Below are positions 1 through 6,288 of a DNA stretch of 64,000 nucleotides, in pieces. The translations under genes and the position numbers were made by a program. Each line of letters opens with the position of its first letter. Position 1 is the first letter of the stretch. Location: positions 1-64,000 of IMG/VR virus record IMGVR_UViG_3300035211_000053. One strand, written 5' to 3'. Origin of the DNA: a virus. Below the pieces are notes generated by a model. The model did no database searches. It was not told the origin of the DNA and was given only the letters and a program-made list of their open reading frames with translations.

Positions 1-375
1 GAGCAGATTCAGGCGCGAATATCGCTCAGGCACATTCAGGTCCACGAGTACACGGATCCCAGACTCTTGCCATGAGCGAGCGACCCAGCGTTTTCTGTAG
101 ATTGCCCAGAGAGCCTCAGCTACGGGTGAGTCGTCAAACAGGCTGATGTTAGGTTCTGCGCTTGCGTTGCAACCAGAAGAGGAGAGCTGCAATGGAGATT
201 TGAGCAACCGTCCAAACCTGCTGTCGTCCACGTACATCACCCATGTACCCGGCATCCACGAGGACCGAGACACGGACCCCCAGCTGCAGACCGGTGGCAT
301 CACCGGCGCGCCCTGGAGCTCGAGCAGCAGGCAGGGAACGTCCCACTCATTGTCCGACGGGTACCGGGTAGACAT
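1..375 (-). CDS. DUF4417-like phage protein, C-terminus cut by window edge
   Basis: An open frame runs without a stop from the ATG at 375 to the window edge (125 codons), so the gene is partial. It contains ISLFDDSP, then an IYRKRW segment and QESGIRVLVDLNVPERYSR. This resembles the core of DUF4417 proteins, which are phage proteins of unknown role often found near replication genes. The start follows AGGTG, and a GTG lies one codon upstream. It lies just downstream of the small ORF ending at 388 and is transcribed away from the plus-strand HNH gene. The family assignment is by motif pattern only. Confidence 0.55.
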   Translation of the reverse strand, partial: MSTRYPSDNEWDVPCLLLELQGAPVMPPVCSWGSVSRSSWMPGTWVMYVDDSRFGRLLKSPLQLSSSGCNASAEPNISLFDDSPVAEALWAIYRKRWVARSWQESGIRVLVDLNVPERYSRLNLL

Positions 376-387
376 CACCTGCAAATC

Positions 388-540
388 CTACCAGATTGGC
401 ACGACCTCTGCATTCGGTTTTGGCAGCATGTCACCTTCGGCTACTCTGCTCTGGTCTATCCTGGCCTCTGACGGGCTCCCTAGTGGCCCCGGGAGGCGCG
501 GAGCCTCAGGCTGGCACGTTTGTCGCATGTCCCGCAGCAT
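388..540 (-). CDS. small hypothetical protein
   Basis: A 50-codon frame starts at ATG 540 (alternative ATG 528, 46 aa) and ends in TAG 12 nt before the start of the DUF4417-like gene, so the two could be co-transcribed. The product is proline- and charge-rich with no recognisable domain. No convincing Shine-Dalgarno or promoter was seen. The call rests on position and open frame only; it may be a spurious ORF in leader sequence. Confidence 0.3.
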   Translation of the reverse strand: MLRDMRQTCQPEAPRLPGPLGSPSEARIDQSRVAEGDMLPKPNAEVVPIW

Positions 541-559
541 GATCTAAGGACGCGAGCGC

Positions 560-587
560 TTGATTTGTGCGGCAGGAACCGTACACT
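560..587 (+). promoter_or_regulatory. sigma70-like promoter predicting leaderless HNH mRNA
   Basis: TTGATT (560-565), 16 nt, TACACT (582-587), then exactly 6 nt to the ATG at 594, so the A of the start codon falls on the expected +1. An imperfect inverted repeat, TGTGCGG-N6-CCGTACA (567-586), overlaps the spacer and -10. The same arrangement occurs in the promoter at 1195. Confidence 0.6.
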
Positions 588-593
588 GTCATC

Positions 594-1016
594 ATGTTCG
601 ATGGCTTCTGGGACAAAGTCGCAATTGGAGATCCGGATGATTGCTGGGAATGGACCGGGGTCAAGTCCCATGGCTACGGTATTTTTAGTAGGGGCCGACA
701 ACGACGCGCCCACAGGGTAGCCTTCTTCCTTACCCATGGTCGCTGGCCAACCCCGTGTTGCTGCCACGCATGCGACAACCCACCTTGCTGCAACCCATCT
801 CATCTGTGGGAGGGGACGCAGGCGGAGAACATGCTGGACGCTCGAAAGAAGGGGAGAATGCCAACTGCGCAACCGAGGCCAGAACCAACCCGCTCGTTTC
901 GACTATCGAAGCAGCTCCAGGCTCGCTTCCCAGAATATTCCGATTGGCTGAAGGAGAAACGCCATGCGATTCGTCAAAGCAGGCGACAGAACAGCGCGCC
1001 TCGAGTTTCGGCTTAG
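594..1016 (+). CDS. HNH homing-type endonuclease
   Basis: This 140-aa protein begins with a CWEWTG motif, continues with AHRVAFFL and a Cys/His cluster (CHACDNPPCCNP), and ends the domain with HLWEGTQAENMLD. That order is typical of free-standing phage HNH nucleases, in which the CxxC pairs bind zinc and the His is catalytic. The C-terminal third is basic and may bind DNA. The ATG at 594 is preferred over an upstream GTG (567) because the promoter at 560-587 places the transcript start at 594. The end overlaps the next gene by 53 nt. Such genes are usually mobile and may cut genomes of related phages. Confidence 0.85.
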   Translation: MFDGFWDKVAIGDPDDCWEWTGVKSHGYGIFSRGRQRRAHRVAFFLTHGRWPTPCCCHACDNPPCCNPSHLWEGTQAENMLDARKKGRMPTAQPRPEPTRSFRLSKQLQARFPEYSDWLKEKRHAIRQSRRQNSAPRVSA

Positions 1017-1176
1017 GGCCGACGAGCGAGCGGATATCGAACGGGTGGCCCAGATTGAGGATGCATTGTCCGCCAGTGACTGGGTCAGACGCATTGTACT
1101 AGCGGAAACACGCAGGATCCTGGCTGTTGTCGACAAGCAAAACAGGCCCGCGAGTAAAACGACACGTGGTCCCTAA
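964..1176 (+). CDS. small ribbon-helix-helix-like protein
   Basis: This 70-aa protein has the pattern RLEFRLRADERADIERVA...SASDWVRRIVLAETRRIL, which matches a strand followed by two helices as in ribbon-helix-helix DNA-binding proteins or DUF1778-type antitoxins. It starts inside the HNH gene after GGAGAAACGCC, a good ribosome-binding site, so it is probably translated from the same message. No toxin partner is evident next to it. A transcriptional-regulator role is inferred from the fold pattern only. Confidence 0.6.
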   Translation: MRFVKAGDRTARLEFRLRADERADIERVAQIEDALSASDWVRRIVLAETRRILAVVDKQNRPASKTTRGP

Positions 1177-1194
1177 AAAAACGACTGGCCCCTG

Positions 1195-1222
1195 TTGACT
1201 TGTACGGCGTGTGCCGTATACT
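1195..1222 (+). promoter_or_regulatory. sigma70-like promoter with inverted-repeat operator
   Basis: TTGACT (1195-1200), 16 nt, TATACT (1217-1222), and 6 nt to ATG 1229, so the downstream mRNA would be leaderless. The spacer contains a perfect inverted repeat TACGGC-GTGT-GCCGTA (1202-1217), positioned like a repressor operator. The half-site is close to that in the 560 promoter. Confidence 0.65.
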
Positions 1223-1228
1223 CATTTC

Positions 1229-1432
1229 ATGATGACCAGCAAAACCGAGAAGACCCAAACCGCAGCCCGCAAGTACTTCGTTGCCGCCATCCCCGAGGTG
1301 CTGGACCGCCAGGCCCTCGAGAGCCAAATCGTTCGCTACGCCAGCGCCGGCCGCCGGCTGGACCTGGTCGCCGCAGAATGGGACGTGGAGCTGTGGGCGG
1401 TCGAGGCAGTAGCGGCCAGACTGGTCGGGTGA
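1229..1432 (+). CDS. small hypothetical protein
   Basis: A 67-aa product from ATG 1229 (a second ATG follows at 1232). No Shine-Dalgarno is present, but the promoter at 1195-1222 puts the transcript start on this ATG. The sequence is a charged N-terminus followed by a largely helical region ending EAVAARLVG, with no known domain. It is the first gene after an operator-like element, so it may be an early, repressible gene. Function is unknown. Confidence 0.5.
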   Translation: MMTSKTEKTQTAARKYFVAAIPEVLDRQALESQIVRYASAGRRLDLVAAEWDVELWAVEAVAARLVG

Positions 1433-1436
1433 GACA

Positions 1437-1493
1437 CTGGCACGCCCCATGCAATAGCTGAGAGCAGGATCAGCAAGGAGCCAAGACGATGAC
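1437..1493 (+). repeat. direct repeat copy 1, upstream of the 1489 gene
   Basis: About 57 bp starting CTGGCACGCCCCATGCAA and ending across the start codon at 1489 is repeated with few changes at 1955-2012. Each copy covers the untranslated leader, the AGGAG ribosome-binding site and the first codons. It looks like a duplicated translation-initiation module. Confidence 0.75.
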
Positions 1494-1665
1494 CAAGACC
1501 TGGACAGTCACCCTGCACGGCAAAACCCAAACCTATGAGCAAGACGTGCCCGGAGGAAAGGTGTACATAGAGCACACAACGATGTACCGGGATGAGCCTG
1601 TATTTCTGGCTGGGCTGGAAAAGATGCGCGCAGCCGGCGCGGTCATCGTCGAGAGCACACGCTAA
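1489..1665 (+). CDS. small hypothetical protein (58 aa)
   Basis: The ATG at 1489 follows GCAAGGAGCCAAGACG, a strong ribosome-binding site, and runs 58 codons to TAA 1665. The product reads as a compact alpha/beta protein (MTKTWTVTLHGKTQTY, then GGKVYIEHTTMY). It is preceded by repeat copy 1. The family was not recognised; the strong initiation region argues that it is real. Confidence 0.55.
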   Translation: MTKTWTVTLHGKTQTYEQDVPGGKVYIEHTTMYRDEPVFLAGLEKMRAAGAVIVESTR

Positions 1666-1735
1666 CGCCAGCCTCCCCGTCCCGCTCCCGTACAGGTCAC
1701 GCTGTTGGGGGCCTTCGGGCTGTCAGGAGGTTCCA

Positions 1736-1954
1736 ATGGCACTCAAAAAGACCCCAACCACCAGCTACGGACCCAGCGCCCAATTCCACCAGTTCGGATC
1801 CGCTTTGGATTTTTCAGATTTCTTTGCTGACCCGCTGCCGGCCGACCACTACCCGCAGCCCCGGCCTCCCGAGCCCCGCAGCGCAGAGGAGCAGGCAGTC
1901 GACGCTGCATGGGACGCCGAGCAGGACTGCGACGACTGCGTGCGGGAGCGCTGA
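1736..1954 (+). CDS. small acidic, proline-rich hypothetical protein
   Basis: A 72-aa product starting at ATG 1736, seven bases after AGGAGG. It has a basic N-terminus (MALKKTPTTS), an aromatic middle, a Pro-rich stretch and an acidic tail with a CDDC pair. It is probably disordered. It lies between the two direct-repeat copies. No family was recognised. Confidence 0.5.
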   Translation: MALKKTPTTSYGPSAQFHQFGSALDFSDFFADPLPADHYPQPRPPEPRSAEEQAVDAAWDAEQDCDDCVRER

Positions 1955-2012
1955 CTGGCACGCCCCATGCAACAGCTGAGAGCAGGATCAGCAAGGAGAC
2001 CACGACGATGAC
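1955..2012 (+). repeat. direct repeat copy 2, upstream of the 2008 gene
   Basis: Second copy of the 57-bp initiation module at 1437-1493, sharing the CACGCCCCATGCAA, CAGCTGAGAGCAGGATCAG and CAAGGAG blocks. It ends at the ATG at 2008. Confidence 0.75.
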
Positions 2013-2231
2013 GACCTACAGAATCACGAGTCGGACGAGTGGACTTGGGATTCAGACGCAAACCGGAACAACTATCCACACTTTTTCTGCTTCTGTGCAC
2101 TGCAACTTGGCAAGCCCGTGCGGTACCACGGGGAACATTGGTACAATGCCAAGGTCATTGCCGAAATCAAGGACAGCGATATCAGAACCATGCGCTTGGA
2201 CGACTTCATCCGGGCAGGGTTCTCGTACTGA
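2008..2231 (+). CDS. small protein with a reading-frame break
   Basis: The repeat-borne ribosome-binding site leads to ATG 2008, but the protein-like frame downstream is a different one. It covers roughly 2028-2231 and includes DEWTWDSDANRNNYP, VRYHGEHWYNAKVIAEIKD and a C-terminal FIRAGFSY. That frame has no start codon between the TGA at 1977 and the coding part. Either one base is missing near 2020-2028, or a -1 slip occurs, for example on the T5 run at 2082-2086. The product would be about 74 aa, of unknown function. Confidence 0.4.
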
Positions 2232-2294
2232 CGCCCTCCGCCCCGTCCCGCCCCCTCGTCTCCTGGCCCGGGGGCTTTTCGGGTAGGAGAACAC

Positions 2295-2570
2295 ATGACC
2301 ACCTACAAAGCCTACTACGTCACCAAGTACGCGCTATCACGTGGGATCTTTAAGCAAGCCCTGGAGCCCGACGATGAGGGCTATGCCACGAGGCGAGAGA
2401 CCGGTGGGTACGCCTACTACAAAATCGGCCGCGACTGTTTCGAGTCTCGAGACGAGGCCATCCAAGATGCCAAGTTCCGGGCGGTTGCCCAACTGAAGAG
2501 TCTGGACAGGCAGCGCACCAAGCTGGAAGCGTTGGCATACGAGCCGAAGTGGGCAGGAGACCCGCCATGA
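2295..2570 (+). CDS. hypothetical protein (91 aa)
   Basis: The ATG at 2295 follows TAGGAGAACAC, a good ribosome-binding site. The product has many tyrosines near the N-terminus (MTTYKAYYVTKYAL), a YAYYKIGRDCF segment and a charged C-terminal helix. Its first residues resemble the MTTY start of the 2008 gene. The stop overlaps the next start (ATGA). No family was recognised; it looks like a typical small phage early protein. Confidence 0.6.
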   Translation: MTTYKAYYVTKYALSRGIFKQALEPDDEGYATRRETGGYAYYKIGRDCFESRDEAIQDAKFRAVAQLKSLDRQRTKLEALAYEPKWAGDPP

Positions 2571-2773
2571 TCCGAATCCGCGTACCAAGACACACATCGC
2601 CCGAAGCCATCGCGGCTCTGGGCCTGGCATTCGACCAAGTCGAGATCGAGCCTCACGACGGCCCGCTCGAGGCCGAGGGCGACGACGAGACTACGGAGGC
2701 CGATGCGCTTGCAGTGGCGCAGGTCTTCCTGGACTCGATACCGCCTAGGCCCATGACAGACGATGCTGCCTGA
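2567..2773 (+). CDS. small acidic hypothetical protein
   Basis: A 68-aa product with an ATG overlapping the previous stop (ATGA at 2567-2570), which implies translational coupling. A short alpha/beta start (MIRIRVPRHTSPEAIAALGL) is followed by an acidic stretch (EAEGDDETTEADALA). No family was recognised. The stop is followed directly by the next start (TGATG). Confidence 0.6.
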   Translation: MIRIRVPRHTSPEAIAALGLAFDQVEIEPHDGPLEAEGDDETTEADALAVAQVFLDSIPPRPMTDDAA

Positions 2774-2970
2774 TGGCCTACCACCGCCGCCCAGAGCGCT
2801 ACCAGGCCTGCCCACACACGAGATACGCTACCGTGTGGGTGAGCGGCCAGATGCGCGAGCTCGAGTGCATCCACCGGCCAGGCTGCCGGCACAGGTGGAT
2901 CGTCATCGGGCCACTGCCACTAGCTTGGACCATAAAACAGCAGATCAAGCACGCGCTAGGGAGACGCTAA
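2773..2970 (+). CDS. small cysteine-containing hypothetical protein
   Basis: A 65-aa basic protein starting at ATG 2773, coupled to the upstream stop. It has three cysteines and two nearby histidines (CPHTRYATV, then CIHRPGCRHRW), a pattern that could hold a metal ion. It ends in a basic helix. Function is unknown. It is the last gene of the 2295-2970 coupled trio. Confidence 0.6.
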   Translation: MAYHRRPERYQACPHTRYATVWVSGQMRELECIHRPGCRHRWIVIGPLPLAWTIKQQIKHALGRR

Positions 2971-2994
2971 CACCGGCCGGCCGCCACCTGCCTC

Positions 2995-3044
2995 TTGACT
3001 AGCCGGACAACTGGGTGCACACTTGGCCCATGAGCACAAGCTGA
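2995..3044 (+). promoter_or_regulatory. promoter followed by a four-codon leaderless ORF
   Basis: TTGACT (2995-3000), 17 nt, CACACT (3018-3023), then 6 nt to ATG 3030. That ATG opens only four codons (ATG AGC ACA AGC) before TGA 3042-3044. The next gene has its own ribosome-binding site 25-30 nt further on. The mini-ORF may be a translated leader that affects the downstream gene. Confidence 0.5.
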
Positions 3045-3076
3045 CGGGCCGCCCTGGTGGCCCAGGAGACATGACC

Positions 3077-3259
3077 ATGACCCAGGCCACAGACGAAAGA
3101 CAGGAAGACAGGCGAGCGGCGGCCGTGCGGCGCCTCCAGGGGGCCGTAGACGTCCTTCTGGCAGTCGGGACGCTCTGGGCCATCGAAGCCACGGCGGCCT
3201 TCTGTGAGCGTGCTGTGGGGCTGCGCGAGGCGCTTTTCGAGCGTGGGCGGGCGGCGTGA
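3077..3259 (+). CDS. small helical hypothetical protein
   Basis: A 60-aa product. Two in-frame ATGs (3071, 3077) follow CCAGGAGAC; 3077 has the better spacing. An N-terminal charged part (QATDERQEDRRAAAVRRLQ) is followed by a mildly hydrophobic helix (LLAVGTLWAIEATAAF). It overlaps the next gene by GTGA. No family was recognised. Confidence 0.5.
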   Translation: MTQATDERQEDRRAAAVRRLQGAVDVLLAVGTLWAIEATAAFCERAVGLREALFERGRAA

Positions 3260-3549
3260 GCAACCAGTGCCGGGCAGTAGTAGTATACCCCGATGGCCGT
3301 GCCCACAGGTGCCACATGCCAGCCGTCGAGCCCTTCGAGGACGAGCCTGGAGAACCACCGATTGTGCCCACATTGTGCGACTACCATCTAGAAATGGCTG
3401 TCGTAGAGGGCATCCCGGTACCTGAATCTGAGGACTTGTCGAAGCAGCCGAATGGAGTCGAGCTTCTGGCTGCCATTGCCAGAGGCTTGAGTCACGCCAC
3501 CACATTTGACATGGTTGGAAAACACACTGATTGGATGTTTTGGGTGTGA
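3256..3549 (+). CDS. hypothetical protein with Cys/His pattern
   Basis: A 97-aa product beginning at GTG 3256, overlapping the previous stop. Cysteines and histidines occur as C-x(13)-CHMP and then LCDYHLEM, which could form a small zinc site in the first 50 residues. The C-terminus contains GLSHATTFDMVGKHTDWMFWV. No known family was recognised. It is probably co-translated with the gene at 3077. Confidence 0.6.
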   Translation: MSNQCRAVVVYPDGRAHRCHMPAVEPFEDEPGEPPIVPTLCDYHLEMAVVEGIPVPESEDLSKQPNGVELLAAIARGLSHATTFDMVGKHTDWMFWV

Positions 3550-3560
3550 TCCCCGAGGCC

Positions 3561-3588
3561 TTAACCGGCCCAGCGGCCCCGCCGTACT
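3561..3588 (+). promoter_or_regulatory. weak promoter with leaderless spacing
   Basis: TTAACC (3561-3566), 16 nt, CGTACT (3583-3588), then 6 nt to ATG 3595. The boxes are poorer than at the other sites, but the geometry is the same. It could drive the short ORF at 3595 or an RNA that continues into the structured region after 3777. Confidence 0.4.
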
Positions 3589-3594
3589 ACAGTC

Positions 3595-3777
3595 ATGAGC
3601 CACGCAATGACCCCGCCGCCGTCCCTGAGCCTTGAGGGGTACGCCCGCGCCCTCGGCGCCGACGAACCACGCATCGTGGCGCCCAGAGCCATTGTCATCG
3701 TCAGTGTGCAGTCTCGCGCCGGGCGCGTTCCCGTGCCGCGCTCGCCGGTCCCGGACGGCAGGACGGTGCCGGAGTGA
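3595..3777 (+). CDS. doubtful 60-aa ORF at the start of the structured region
   Basis: The ORF starts where the promoter at 3561 predicts +1. The product is Ala/Pro/Val-rich and low in complexity toward its end, with no family resemblance. The DNA also contains hairpins: GGCGCC blocks at 3655 and 3679 enclose CCACG-CAT-CGTGG. It may be the 5' part of a structured RNA and not a gene. Confidence 0.3.
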   Translation: MSHAMTPPPSLSLEGYARALGADEPRIVAPRAIVIVSVQSRAGRVPVPRSPVPDGRTVPE

Positions 3778-4340
3778 CTCTCATCCAAGGCCCATCTGGA
3801 CCTTGAGTGGCCAAACCGCTGGCAGACCGGTAAGAGAGGAAGTCTGCCAACCTACCGCTGGCCACCCACAGGGATCCAAATAAACGCCCAGCCTAGGACC
3901 TTGACCAAGGCCTCCTCCGCCGCTTGTCTTGTCGCAGCTGCCGTCTACTGCTACTCGGGGTCCCTGGTCATTTCAGGTCCGAGCTCTGATAGGCGGGCGA
4001 TTCTTGGGCCACTCCCAGGCTGGCAGAGTGCCGGGAGACCGGGACACCGCACGGGCTTCTTGGCGACGTTCGCGTGCGACCCCCAACCAAAGGTAAAGTA
4101 CCGGTTGGCCTGCCAGTGCCGAAGGCTTTCGTCACGACGGCACGTCCACCCATTTCGGCCGCAGCCGTGCCCCTCGACAGCAGGGACGATTTGGCGCCAG
4201 TGGACAAGCGCTTCGAGGCCCGGGTTGACGGGCCCTGTGAATCGTGGGAAAGTCCAACTACACATACTGTCGCCCGTAAGGGTCCCACAGGGCCGGTAGC
4301 TCGTCAAGACTTCCGGCCCGTGGTTTTCGTGTGCTCTTGA
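3778..4340 (+). ncRNA. gene-free, highly folded stretch; candidate large structured RNA
   Basis: No credible coding frame exists on either strand. Perfect or near-perfect nested stems follow one another: 3807-3813/3859-3865 enclosing 3821-3827/3842-3848; 3954-3958/3979-3983 enclosing 3963-3966/3974-3977; 4003-4008/4014-4019; 4083-4088/4103-4108; 4116-4121/4138-4143; 4172-4177/4213-4218; and 4231-4239/4286-4294 inside 4225-4229/4303-4307. One stem uses a G-U pair that works only on the plus strand. Length and phage setting recall large ornate phage RNAs such as GOLLD or ROOL, but no family was identified. Confidence 0.4.
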
Positions 4341-4379
4341 CAAAATCAAAAGCCCCGGCAGCCGTGAGGCCACCGGGGC
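4340..4379 (-). terminator. intrinsic terminator of the late minus-strand operon
   Basis: Read on the minus strand, GCCCCGG-TG-GCC-TCAC-GGC-TG-CCGGGGC (4379-4352) folds into a two-part perfect stem and is followed by CTTTTGATTTTG. It lies 22 nt after the stop of the lysozyme-like gene and ends the whole lysis and structural transcript. Confidence 0.85.
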
Positions 4380-4400
4380 GAGGAAGAGCCGTGCTTCAAG

Positions 4401-4907
4401 TCAGCGTAGCACGCCGAGCATCCTGTGCCACAGGGGGACGCGCCGGCGGGCCCAGGGTTTGATGACGCCAGAAATGCCCCCCTGTGCCTGGAATCCGCCA
4501 GCTGGAGTACCCCAGCGACCGAGCCCCCAACGCCAGCCTCTGAGAGCACAGCGGACACCTGCCTCGTAGCGGGCAACGTCAGAGAGCTGTGGACGCCAGA
4601 CGTCGCGGCATGCTTTCGTTGCATGCCTTTTGGTCTGAAGTGGCCCGGCCGAAGTTCCCTCATCGCATTGCATGCCCTCTGGCATGTCACCGCAGCGCCA
4701 TTCCAAAACCGCTCTAGCCAATCGGGTTTCGTGGTAGGCCTGGGCAGCAGCAAACGCCCGCTCCCCCGGGTCATCAGTCGCTTGGCAGATCGCCACCGCC
4801 ACCGGCCTGTATAGCGCCTCACGAGCCTCAGGGGTATCGTGGCGGTCCCCGTACCAGGGGGCGAGCGTCATCCACACCCCCAGGATGGCCGCGACGCAGT
4901 CACCCAC
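4401..4907 (-). CDS. lysozyme-like lytic transglycosylase (endolysin candidate)
   Basis: A 168-aa protein. Residues 1-17 are hydrophobic and may be a signal or signal-arrest-release segment. AFAAAQAYHETRLARAVLE (51-69) places a Glu (about residue 60) as in SLT-type lysozyme folds, followed by GTSAGPLQT (84-92), the usual glycine-rich substrate-cleft motif. It would cut the glycan strands of peptidoglycan at lysis. GTG 4907 overlaps the stop of a 27-aa membrane ORF by 8 nt. It is the last gene before the operon terminator. The residue assignment is by analogy. Confidence 0.7.
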   Translation of the reverse strand: MGDCVAAILGVWMTLAPWYGDRHDTPEAREALYRPVAVAICQATDDPGERAFAAAQAYHETRLARAVLEWRCGDMPEGMQCDEGTSAGPLQTKRHATKACRDVWRPQLSDVARYEAGVRCALRGWRWGLGRWGTPAGGFQAQGGISGVIKPWARRRVPLWHRMLGVLR

Positions 4908-4983
4908 GGCTATCCTCCCAGATCAGCCACGCCACCAGAATGAGCGCCCAAAACCCTGCTGAGATCCCGATCCAGAACGTCAT
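4900..4983 (-). CDS. 27-aa single-span membrane peptide
   Basis: Starting at ATG 4983 (ATGA overlap with the upstream stop) it encodes one hydrophobic helix (FWIGISAGFWALILVAWLIW) and a short charged tail. It sits between the XhlA-like holin candidate and the lysozyme-like gene, with overlaps on both sides. A role in lysis, such as a small holin or antiholin, is inferred from position and topology. Confidence 0.55.
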   Translation of the reverse strand: MTFWIGISAGFWALILVAWLIWEDSRG

Positions 4984-5360
4984 CTTGGTTTCACCCCCCG
5001 CGCCTCATCTAGTCGCCACATTGCCAGCTTCTGAAACTCGCGGTCGAGCTCGTGCTGCTTATCGGCAAGCCTCTGGTCGGCAGCCCTAAGTTCCCCGTGC
5101 TCCGCGCGCGCGTCCATCACAACCATCCTGGCAGCTGACTCGCACTTGCGTTCCGCCCCAGCTGTCGTCGCATCCCGGAATAAACTGGCGGCCAAAGTGA
5201 GCAGCGCACCAACCAGGGTAGCCACGCCCGCGTAAATCCGACCCCGCTGCTTATGCGCATCGATGTGCTGCACCAGGATCGTATGCGAGCGCTCGAGCTT
5301 CTGGTCCAGATGCCCGACTGACTCTGCACGGCCCATGGCAGTGAGATCGTCTTCAGCCAT
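4980..5360 (-). CDS. XhlA-like holin or holin-associated protein
   Basis: A 126-aa product with a charged N-terminal amphipathic helix (DQKLERSHTILVQHIDAHK), one central membrane segment (YAGVATLVGALLTLAASLF) and a long charged coiled-coil C-terminus. This resembles the haemolysin XhlA/phage holin layout. It overlaps the upstream gene by 8 nt (ATGGCTGA) and the 27-aa membrane ORF by ATGA. It probably helps deliver the muralytic enzymes encoded around it; the exact role is inferred. Confidence 0.5.
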   Translation of the reverse strand: MAEDDLTAMGRAESVGHLDQKLERSHTILVQHIDAHKQRGRIYAGVATLVGALLTLAASLFRDATTAGAERKCESAARMVVMDARAEHGELRAADQRLADKQHELDREFQKLAMWRLDEARGVKPR

Positions 5361-5721
5361 GATGAGCTCCATTCTGGCACTGTGGGCATCGTGCTCTCAG
5401 TGCTTTCACGTCCGCTTCAACCGCACGCAGCTGCCGTCGCAACTCATGCGGTTCCCCCAGTCTATCCGCCAATTGGTGGAGAGCGCGCGCCACTTGTCCG
5501 AATTCGTCTTTGATGGCCACGGCAAGATGACCCTGCATCGTTGCAAACCGCACGTCGAGACTCCGCTCTATACGCGCCAACAACGCGGCATGTGCCGGAT
5601 CGTCGATCGGATCAGACCCCGGTGGGCTCGTATCACGCATCGTGTCGCGGTCCTCCAGTTCTGGCATCAGTGGCGGGGCCGGCAACTTGTCTGGCACGCT
5701 GGATTCGTTGGGTTTGGTCAT
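5353..5721 (-). CDS. hypothetical coiled-coil protein of the lysis region
   Basis: A 122-aa product from ATG 5721 (ATGA overlap). The N-terminal 50 residues are Pro/Asp-rich and probably disordered. Residues 50-110 form a predicted helix with heptad-like leucines (LLARIERSLDVRF, ALHQLADRLGEPHELRRQL). It ends with a CPQC pair. No known family was recognised. Its place between two coiled-coil/membrane proteins suggests a structural or regulatory lysis partner. Confidence 0.5.
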   Translation of the reverse strand: MTKPNESSVPDKLPAPPLMPELEDRDTMRDTSPPGSDPIDDPAHAALLARIERSLDVRFATMQGHLAVAIKDEFGQVARALHQLADRLGEPHELRRQLRAVEADVKALRARCPQCQNGAHHG

Positions 5722-6020
5722 GATCCGAGTCGATTTCGCATGAGGTGATTGAACCGCTCCTCCCCCTGCTGACGAGCCAGCTCGGCCTTGAGACGCTCGC
5801 ACTCGGCAAGCGCTTCGGCCCTGAGCTTCCGCTCTCGAGTCGCCTGTGCTCGGGCCCGGTCCAACTTTACACCCATGTCCTCGAGCTCGCGGTCACGCTC
5901 TTCGAGCTCGTGGGTCAGTTCCTCGCAATGCGCACACGGGACGATTGTCGGCCAGAGCGGATTGAGTGACGGGTCTTGGGCGAAGGTTATCACTGTGGAC
6001 ACGGTTTTTTGGTTGCTCAT
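5718..6020 (-). CDS. coiled-coil hypothetical protein
   Basis: A 100-aa product. After a 30-residue N-terminal part with a CAHC motif, the rest is a highly charged heptad-like helix (ELTHELEERDRELEDMGVK). No signal or membrane segment is present. It is coupled to the next gene by ATGA. It is probably an oligomeric accessory protein of unknown role. Confidence 0.55.
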   Translation of the reverse strand: MSNQKTVSTVITFAQDPSLNPLWPTIVPCAHCEELTHELEERDRELEDMGVKLDRARAQATRERKLRAEALAECERLKAELARQQGEERFNHLMRNRLGS

Positions 6021-6042
6021 GCTCGAAGCTCGCTTCCTCTCG

Positions 6043-6288
6043 CTAGAATATCGGCCGCTCCGGGTCGTGCTCTTCCAGCCAGTCGCCGAACTGACACCAC
6101 TCGTCGCTTGGCCTATCGCAGTCGATCTCCTCCTCCGGAGTCACCTCGCTGAACTCTCGGCGCTCTTGCCGACGCAGCTCGTCACGACCAGTGCTACGGT
6201 TGTTGAAACGCCTTCTGCCGTGGTAGTTGTCGACACCTCCGACCAACCACTTGCCGCGCGTCGTCGTTTCGGTGCCGTTGGGTTTCAT
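6043..6288 (-). CDS. small charged hypothetical protein
   Basis: An 81-aa hydrophilic product. A basic N-terminal half (GRRRFNNRSTGRDELRRQERR) is followed by an acidic half containing CDRPSDEWCQFGDWLEEHD. The ATG overlaps the preceding stop. No family was recognised, and it is probably disordered in part. Confidence 0.5.
   Translation of the reverse strand: MKPNGTETTTRGKWLVGGVDNYHGRRRFNNRSTGRDELRRQERREFSEVTPEEEIDCDRPSDEWCQFGDWLEEHDPERPIF

Noticed and set aside
146-547. Plus-strand 133-aa ORF at the left end
   Set aside because: Low-complexity product with no domain; it lies antisense to the DUF4417-like frame, which is much more protein-like.
480-872. Minus-strand ORF overlapping the HNH gene
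   Set aside because: It is the shadow of the HNH gene, whose motifs are unambiguous.
4074-4340. Plus-strand 88-aa ORF in the structured region
   Set aside because: No ribosome-binding site or domain; Pro/Val/Arg-rich readthrough typical of GC-rich non-coding DNA.
3778-4340. tRNA, group I intron or CRISPR in the gene-free region
   Set aside because: No cloverleaf or TTCGA-type arm, no recognisable intron core, and no regularly spaced direct repeats.
4337-4342. TTGACA as a plus-strand -35 box
   Set aside because: It is part of the U-tract side of the minus-strand terminator and has no -10 at proper distance.
3951-4373. Minus-strand 140-aa ORF in the structured region
   Set aside because: Composition is not protein-like, the start is inside the late terminator, and the DNA is explained better by nested stems.
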